From: Chitinophagaceae bacterium
GTDB taxonomy: Bacteria > Bacteroidota > Bacteroidia > Chitinophagales > Chitinophagaceae
Assembly (NCBI GenBank): GCA_003455235.1
Contig: DMRT01000320.1
Coordinates: 1 to 9,713 of the forward strand
Direction: 5' to 3'
DNA: 9,713 nucleotides
The notes beneath the pieces are model-generated. The model saw only the letters and a program-made list of their open reading frames with translations. It made no database searches and was not told the DNA's origin. Positions 5,586-9,713 of this stretch are shown here, piece by piece (positions within the stretch are counted from its first letter, which is position 1; the number at the start of each line of letters is the position of its first letter). A program made the position numbers and the translations under genes.

Positions 5586-7748
5586 TTATTCTGTTATTCC
5601 TTCCAGTGCAAAGAGGAAGGCAAATTCCCTGGCCCGGTCTTTCAGGGCCTTGAATCTTCCGGAGGCACCGCCATGACCTGCTTCCATATTGGTATATAAA
5701 AGCAGTTTGTTATTATCTGTTTTCATCTCCCGCAGTTTGGCCACCCACTTGGCGGGTTCAAAATACTGCACCTGGCTGTCGTGTAGTCCGGTGGTGACCA
5801 GCATATTCGGGTAGGCTTTCTTTTCCACGTTATCATAGGGTGAATAGGATTTCATATACCGGTAACTTTCTTCTTTTTCAGGATTGCCCCATTCATCGTA
5901 TTCATTGGTTGTAAGCGGAATGGAAGGATCGCTCATGGTGGTAAGCACATCCACGAAAGGCACAGCTGCAATCACCCCGTGCCACAGGTCGGGGCGCATG
6001 TTCACCACGGCGCCCATCAATAAGCCGCCGGCGCTGCCGCCACTGGTATACAGGTGTTCTTTGGAGCTGTACTTGTTCGCCAGTAAAAATTCAGCACAAT
6101 CGATGAAATCGGTAAATGTATTTTTCTTCTTCATCATTTTCCCGTCTTCGTACCAGTAACGGCCCATCTCCTGGCCACCGCGTATGTGTGCAATGGCGTA
6201 GGCAAAGCCCCGGTTCAGTAAACTCAGCCGCACACTGCTGAATGTGGCCTCCATGCTGGCGCCGTACGAGCCGTACCCATACAGCATCAGGGGTCCGTTG
6301 CCGTCTTTTTTAAACCCTTTTTTATATACCACCGAAATGGGAACCTTGGTGCCGTCTTTGGCTGTAGCAAACAGGCGTTCTGTTTCGTATTGTGTTTTAT
6401 CATACCCGCCAACCACTTCCTGCTGCTTCATCATTTTCTTTTCTTTGGTACCCATGTTGTAATCATATACCGTTGAAGGTGTGATGAGCGACGTATAGTT
6501 GAACCGTATGACATCGGAATTATAATCGGGTGTGTACATCAGGTTGGCCAGGTAAACCGGCTCCTCGAATGGCAGGTAGTGACTGCTGTTGTTGTGCAGG
6601 TTGATGATGTGCACCTGGGTAAGCCCGTTTTTTCTTTCTGATACGGCCAGGTAATTTTTGAAAACATCCATTCCCTGTATCAGCACGTCTTTATCATGAG
6701 CAATCATTTCTTTCCAGTTGCTGCTGTCCGTCTTTTCTTCGGTGCAGGTAACCACTTTAAAATTCTTTGCATCCAGGTTGGTGCGGATGTAGAATTGTCC
6801 ATTGGCATGATCCACGTCGTACAGCACTTCCTTCATCCGGGGCTGAAAAACCGTAAACGCATCATCGGGCCTGGACGCATCAATATACCTTGTTTCAGAA
6901 GACAGGGTGCCGCCCGAACTGATCAGGATAAATTTATCCGATTTTGTTTTTCCCACGCCGATGTAATTGCTCTGGTCTTTTTCCTCGTACACCACTTTGT
7001 CAGCCGCCGCATCAGTACCCAGTTTGTGTTTTTTAATTTTTTCAGACAACAGCGTTACCGGGTTCTTGGAGGTGTAAAAAAAGGTCAGGTTGTCGTTTGC
7101 CCAAACCGGGTCTCCTTCTGTATTGGTAACTGCATCTTTATATACTTCTCCTGTTTCCAGGTTCTTTATATAGATCGTGTACTGGCGCCTGGACAGCATG
7201 TCAATACCGTATGCCAGCAGCTTGTTATTTATGCTTACGTCAAAACCGGTGGCTGAAAAATAATTATGTCCTTCTGCCATCTTGTTTACATCCAGCAGCA
7301 CTTCTTCGGTTGCATTCAGCGACCCTTTTTTGCGGCAGTATACAAAATAGTCCTTGCCTTCTTCCACCCGGTTATAGTAATAGTAGCCGTTCTTAAACAC
7401 CGGTACGCTTTCATCCTTCTCTTTTATCCTTGCCTTCATTTCATTGTATAGTTTTTCCTGGAATGCTTTGGTACCGGCCATCATGGTGTCGTAGTACTTA
7501 TTTTCCGCCTCCAGGTATTCCACGGCACGGGTGCTGTCGGGTCCCTTTTTAAAATAATCGTTCATCCAGTAATAATCGTCGATGCGGGTATCGCCGTGTG
7601 CCGTTAATTCCTTTGGTTTTTTTTCCGCTACAGGAGCCTTGATACTGTCGGGCCATTTATAGGCTGTTCTTTTCATCTCTGAATTATTATTGCAGGATGA
7701 AGTTAGCATAGCAGCAATAATTATTGCCGGTAAAATTCGGGGGTGCAT
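5586..7748 (-). CDS. Oligopeptidase B-type S9A peptidase, probable exported lipoprotein
   Basis: This serine peptidase of the prolyl oligopeptidase family is 720 aa from the ATG at 7748. An N-terminal beta-propeller with the HGDTRIDDYYWMND entry motif is followed by an alpha/beta-hydrolase domain. The catalytic triad is Ser572 in GGSAGG, Asp657 in GLHDSQV and His692 in GHGGASGR. The 85- and 35-residue spacings and motifs fit oligopeptidase B (PtrB), which cuts after Arg/Lys in peptides. The S1 acid segment is EYDEWGNP, with Asp where E. coli has the second Glu (from memory). The N-terminus MHPRILPAIIIAAMLTSSCNNN is a short hydrophobic signal ending in Cys19, a lipobox-like pattern, so export and lipid anchoring are likely, unlike cytosolic E. 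coli PtrB. A TTG at 7793 would put 15 residues before the signal and overlap the upstream gene, so it is rejected. It starts 19 nt after the lamin-tail gene and probably shares its transcript. Confidence 0.93.
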   Translation of the reverse strand: MHPRILPAIIIAAMLTSSCNNNSEMKRTAYKWPDSIKAPVAEKKPKELTAHGDTRIDDYYWMNDYFKKGPDSTRAVEYLEAENKYYDTMMAGTKAFQEKLYNEMKARIKEKDESVPVFKNGYYYYNRVEEGKDYFVYCRKKGSLNATEEVLLDVNKMAEGHNYFSATGFDVSINNKLLAYGIDMLSRRQYTIYIKNLETGEVYKDAVTNTEGDPVWANDNLTFFYTSKNPVTLLSEKIKKHKLGTDAAADKVVYEEKDQSNYIGVGKTKSDKFILISSGGTLSSETRYIDASRPDDAFTVFQPRMKEVLYDVDHANGQFYIRTNLDAKNFKVVTCTEEKTDSSNWKEMIAHDKDVLIQGMDVFKNYLAVSERKNGLTQVHIINLHNNSSHYLPFEEPVYLANLMYTPDYNSDVIRFNYTSLITPSTVYDYNMGTKEKKMMKQQEVVGGYDKTQYETERLFATAKDGTKVPISVVYKKGFKKDGNGPLMLYGYGSYGASMEATFSSVRLSLLNRGFAYAIAHIRGGQEMGRYWYEDGKMMKKKNTFTDFIDCAEFLLANKYSSKEHLYTSGGSAGGLLMGAVVNMRPDLWHGVIAAVPFVDVLTTMSDPSIPLTTNEYDEWGNPEKEESYRYMKSYSPYDNVEKKAYPNMLVTTGLHDSQVQYFEPAKWVAKLREMKTDNNKLLLYTNMEAGHGGASGRFKALKDRAREFAFLFALEGITE

Positions 7749-7767
7749 GGTTCTGTTATTTTGATGA

Positions 7768-9495
7768 TTAATTATTCCGGCGTGCAAGCACAATTACATT
7801 CCTGAACTGCCTCTTCTTCCCTTCCAGGTTGAACACTTCGGTATAAACGATATAGATCCCTACCGGCAGTCTTTGATCTTTCTCACCAAGTCCATCCCAA
7901 CGGAAGTTAGCTTTTATTCCGCACAAAGCATTGCGTTGTAAATAACGGACTGGTCTTCCCGCCGCATCATAGATGGTGATATTGGCAACATAGCCGGGAG
8001 ATGGAAAATGGCAGCTGAGGATGGCAAAATCATCCATGCCATCATTATCCGGCGAAACAATGCCGGGTGTCAGGGTTACTTCTCCCTGTACCTGCTGATC
8101 GGCCCGGTATTGTGAATTTTTATAGCTGGGTGTGCCATAACCTACGCTGGCAGCAGCACTATGCCAGTTAGCCGGGTTTTGAGTGGCAGCATTATAATCG
8201 ATCCGCTCCAGCGCAATTCCTTCCGGGTTATCAATCAGTTTAAAATGCCATTTTTCATCGTATTTCAGTTCATCGACAATCCTGCCCTGGGCATTCAGCA
8301 GAACCGCATCGCCTTCGTCATCATTTAACGAAGGCATGGATGCAAGCGCAATGAAAGCTTCAGGGTTCAGGCTGATGTACTCCCGTTTAACAATGGCAGG
8401 ATCCCCGGTAACCACCATAAAATCCTGCGGGAAGAGCAAATAATTATCCGCACTCAGCTGTCTGATATTGCTTATTGCTCCTGTAGTATTCCGGTTAGCA
8501 ATGGAAAGCTGTTTCAGGTCGATGATCTTATTGCTGCGGTTATAAATTTCCACATAATCTGTCCCACTGGATTTCGGGTTGAACAATATTTCATTGATCA
8601 ACACATCAAGGCTGTCAGCCGGTTCGCTCAACCCAAGCCTTGCACTGTGCCTGGTTCCAATACCGTTTCCGGCACAATCGGTAACCGCAGATACCAAAAT
8701 GGTATACACTTTATTGCGAACGAGCGGACCATTCAGGCGCAGGGTTACTTTATCAAAGACCGGTGAAACCACCACCACCGACTGCGGGTTCCCGGCCCCG
8801 TCGCTGATGGAGTAATTGTTTGCGGCAACGGCATTCAGACTATCCAATGGTTCATCAAACAGCAATACAACATTCAAGCTGTCGGACACAAATGCACGCA
8901 GCAATGCCGGGCCGTCGGAATCTTTGTTCATGGCATCCACGGCATTCTTTTTCGCCGGCGTTCCTCCCCTGTCATCCGTACTTGCTTTCCAGTTACTGAG
9001 GCCGCTGCAGGGATTCCTGGTGTCTATCATTTCAAGCGTCCAGCCACCATCTTTCTTCAATTCATTCTGGTACCAGGCATCGGTGTAACTGACGGAATGA
9101 ATGATCCTGTTCTGCGGACTTCTCAGGTAGATAACATCGCCGGTATTATCCAGTGAGGGGAAACCGGTAACAGCGATCGTTGGTCCGAATACACTCATGG
9201 CAGCTACAGCACTGGCCGTGCACACAATAACAAAACTGTCGGGTTGCAACAGGTAGTTAGGCATTGCTCCGCTTTGTCCGGCAACATCACCAATGCGCCA
9301 GCCGGATAAATTGAATGCAACAGCCGAAGTATTCTTAAGCTCAATCCATTCCGTATTCGGTAATCCCAGTTGTGGTGTGGGGTCGGCCATCAGTTCGTCA
9401 ATTATTATATCATAGCGATTAGCTACCTGGTTTTTGCCGGGCAGGTATGCCAACAGCAGGCACAGTATACACAGCAGTTTATTGAGTATTGTCAT
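7768..9495 (-). CDS. Exported protein with two lamin-tail domains, an Ig-like domain and a C-terminal sorting-type domain
   Basis: This 575-aa protein has an N-terminal hydrophobic signal (MTILNKLLCILCLLLAYLPG). Lamin-tail domain 1 spans about residues 28-184 (IDELMADPTP, NTEWIELKN, GWRIGD, closing RGGTPAKKN). A SbsA-like Ig domain covers about 195-288 (VVLLFDEPLDSLNA, NNYSISDG, VTDCAGN). Lamin-tail domain 2 covers about 295-460 (INEILFNPKSSGTDYVEIYN, ending YGTPSYKNSQ). The C-terminal region from about 473 has SPDNDGMDDF, ITIYDAAGRPVRYL, WDGLGEKDQRLPVGIYIV and a basic tail; this FlgD-Ig-like or gliding-motility-type module often acts as a type IX secretion or surface-anchoring domain in Bacteroidota. 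Inference: a surface or secreted structural or binding protein with no visible catalytic site. ATG 9495 is the only start that places the signal correctly. It is the first gene of an apparent unit with the S9 peptidase. No clear TAnnTTTG is visible upstream on its strand. Confidence 0.88.
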   Translation of the reverse strand: MTILNKLLCILCLLLAYLPGKNQVANRYDIIIDELMADPTPQLGLPNTEWIELKNTSAVAFNLSGWRIGDVAGQSGAMPNYLLQPDSFVIVCTASAVAAMSVFGPTIAVTGFPSLDNTGDVIYLRSPQNRIIHSVSYTDAWYQNELKKDGGWTLEMIDTRNPCSGLSNWKASTDDRGGTPAKKNAVDAMNKDSDGPALLRAFVSDSLNVVLLFDEPLDSLNAVAANNYSISDGAGNPQSVVVVSPVFDKVTLRLNGPLVRNKVYTILVSAVTDCAGNGIGTRHSARLGLSEPADSLDVLINEILFNPKSSGTDYVEIYNRSNKIIDLKQLSIANRNTTGAISNIRQLSADNYLLFPQDFMVVTGDPAIVKREYISLNPEAFIALASMPSLNDDEGDAVLLNAQGRIVDELKYDEKWHFKLIDNPEGIALERIDYNAATQNPANWHSAAASVGYGTPSYKNSQYRADQQVQGEVTLTPGIVSPDNDGMDDFAILSCHFPSPGYVANITIYDAAGRPVRYLQRNALCGIKANFRWDGLGEKDQRLPVGIYIVYTEVFNLEGKKRQFRNVIVLARRNN

Positions 9496-9651
9496 GTGAA
9501 CGTTGATTTATGCTATTTGCTGCTGAACACCGGTCTTTCAAAGGATCGTTGGTTTGGAAGGGCCCTGATTAGTTGGTACATTTGCCGTTCAAATTAGCAA
9601 GCCCCGCAAGGGCTTCCATGTTGTTTAACCCAAAAAAATCTGATTAAAAAA
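9496..9651. promoter_or_regulatory. Divergent intergenic region between the lamin-tail gene and asd
   Basis: These 156 nt contain the asd promoter-like elements (9553-9584), a short hairpin in the presumed asd leader (AAGCCC 9599-9604, loop CGCAA, GGGCTT 9610-9615, no T-run) and a 9-codon ATG-started frame (9618-9647) ending 4 nt before the asd ATG. No convincing promoter is visible for the minus-strand lamin-tail gene. Confidence 0.4.
9553..9584 (+). promoter_or_regulatory. Putative asd promoter (-33 TTTG, -7 TACATTTG)
   Basis: TTTG at 9553-9556 and TACATTTG at 9577-9584 are separated by 20 nt, close to the Bacteroidota pattern TTTG-N19-TAnnTTTG. A transcription start near 9590 would leave a leader of about 60 nt. 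This is the best two-part promoter match in the window. Confidence 0.6.
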
Positions 9652-9713
9652 ATGAAAGTTGCTGTTGTTGGCGCCACCGGGCTGGTGGGAAGCAAAATGC
9701 TCCAGGTACTGGC
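9652..9713 (+). CDS. asd: Aspartate-semialdehyde dehydrogenase (N-terminal 20 codons; cut by the window edge)
   Basis: The visible start MKVAVVGATGLVGSKMLQVL carries the GATGxVG dinucleotide-binding loop and closely fits the N-terminus of aspartate-semialdehyde dehydrogenase. That enzyme reduces L-aspartyl-4-phosphate with NADPH in the cytosol and feeds lysine/diaminopimelate, threonine and methionine synthesis. The start is certain because the first beta strand begins right at the Met. The catalytic Cys and His lie outside the window. Other GATG-type NAD(P) enzymes, such as ArgC, are less likely because their N-terminal signatures differ. The gene is divergent from the lamin-tail gene and has its own promoter-like elements. 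Confidence 0.85.
   Translation, partial: MKVAVVGATGLVGSKMLQVL

Noticed and set aside
6696..7256. Plus-strand open frame of 186 codons inside the S9 peptidase
   Set aside because: Antisense to a well-supported catalytic gene; no recognisable protein features.
7749..7793. TTG start for the S9 peptidase at 7793
   Set aside because: It would put 15 polar residues before the signal sequence and overlap the lamin-tail gene. ATG 7748 gives a proper lipoprotein-like signal.
1..9713. CRISPR arrays, tRNA/rRNA genes, insertion sequences or defence modules
   Set aside because: Reading both strands showed no regularly spaced repeats, cloverleaf-like sequences, transposase genes or terminal inverted repeats. 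All gaps are under 170 nt and are accounted for.

Overview
The window looks like an ordinary chromosomal stretch of a Bacteroidota bacterium, most likely near the Chitinophagaceae. The order is inferred from three things. Promoter-like elements match the Bacteroidota -7 consensus TAnnTTTG (upstream of ctaA, the PfkB kinase and asd). Translation starts lack Shine-Dalgarno motifs. Several proteins have typical Bacteroidota forms: a lamin-tail-domain secreted protein, a YciO-like protein and a short Arg-rich secreted protein. Family and genus are not provable from this window alone.

Layout from left to right: (1) minus strand, the N-terminal 386 residues of a multi-pass membrane protein that runs into a patatin-like SGGGLRSA motif and leaves the window at base 1; (2) minus strand, heme A synthase (ctaA/COX15 type); (3) plus strand, ribonuclease HII (rnhB), followed by a short, very arginine-rich secreted protein that ends in a strong intrinsic terminator; (4) minus strand, a YciO/TsaC-family protein with an apparent TTG start, followed 10 nt later by a small VOC/glyoxalase-fold protein; (5) plus strand, a PfkB-family sugar kinase; (6) a terminator shared by that kinase and the convergent gene; (7) minus strand, an apparent two-gene unit of a lamin-tail-domain exported protein and then an oligopeptidase B-type S9A peptidase with a lipoprotein-like signal; (8) plus strand, the first 20 codons of aspartate-semialdehyde dehydrogenase (asd), with a near-consensus promoter.

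The genes do not form one pathway. They are mostly housekeeping functions (heme A for cytochrome oxidase, RNA-DNA hybrid removal, a tRNA-modification relative, amino-acid biosynthesis) mixed with envelope or exported proteins. The strand changes often and every intergenic gap is under 170 nt. I see no mobile element, CRISPR array, tRNA, rRNA or defence-like module. The window does not show a convincing undescribed multi-gene system. The points most worth following are the membrane-fused patatin-like protein, the 28-residue internal repeat in the Arg-rich protein, the apparently exported oligopeptidase B next to the lamin-tail protein, and the YciO-type protein with its non-ATG start.
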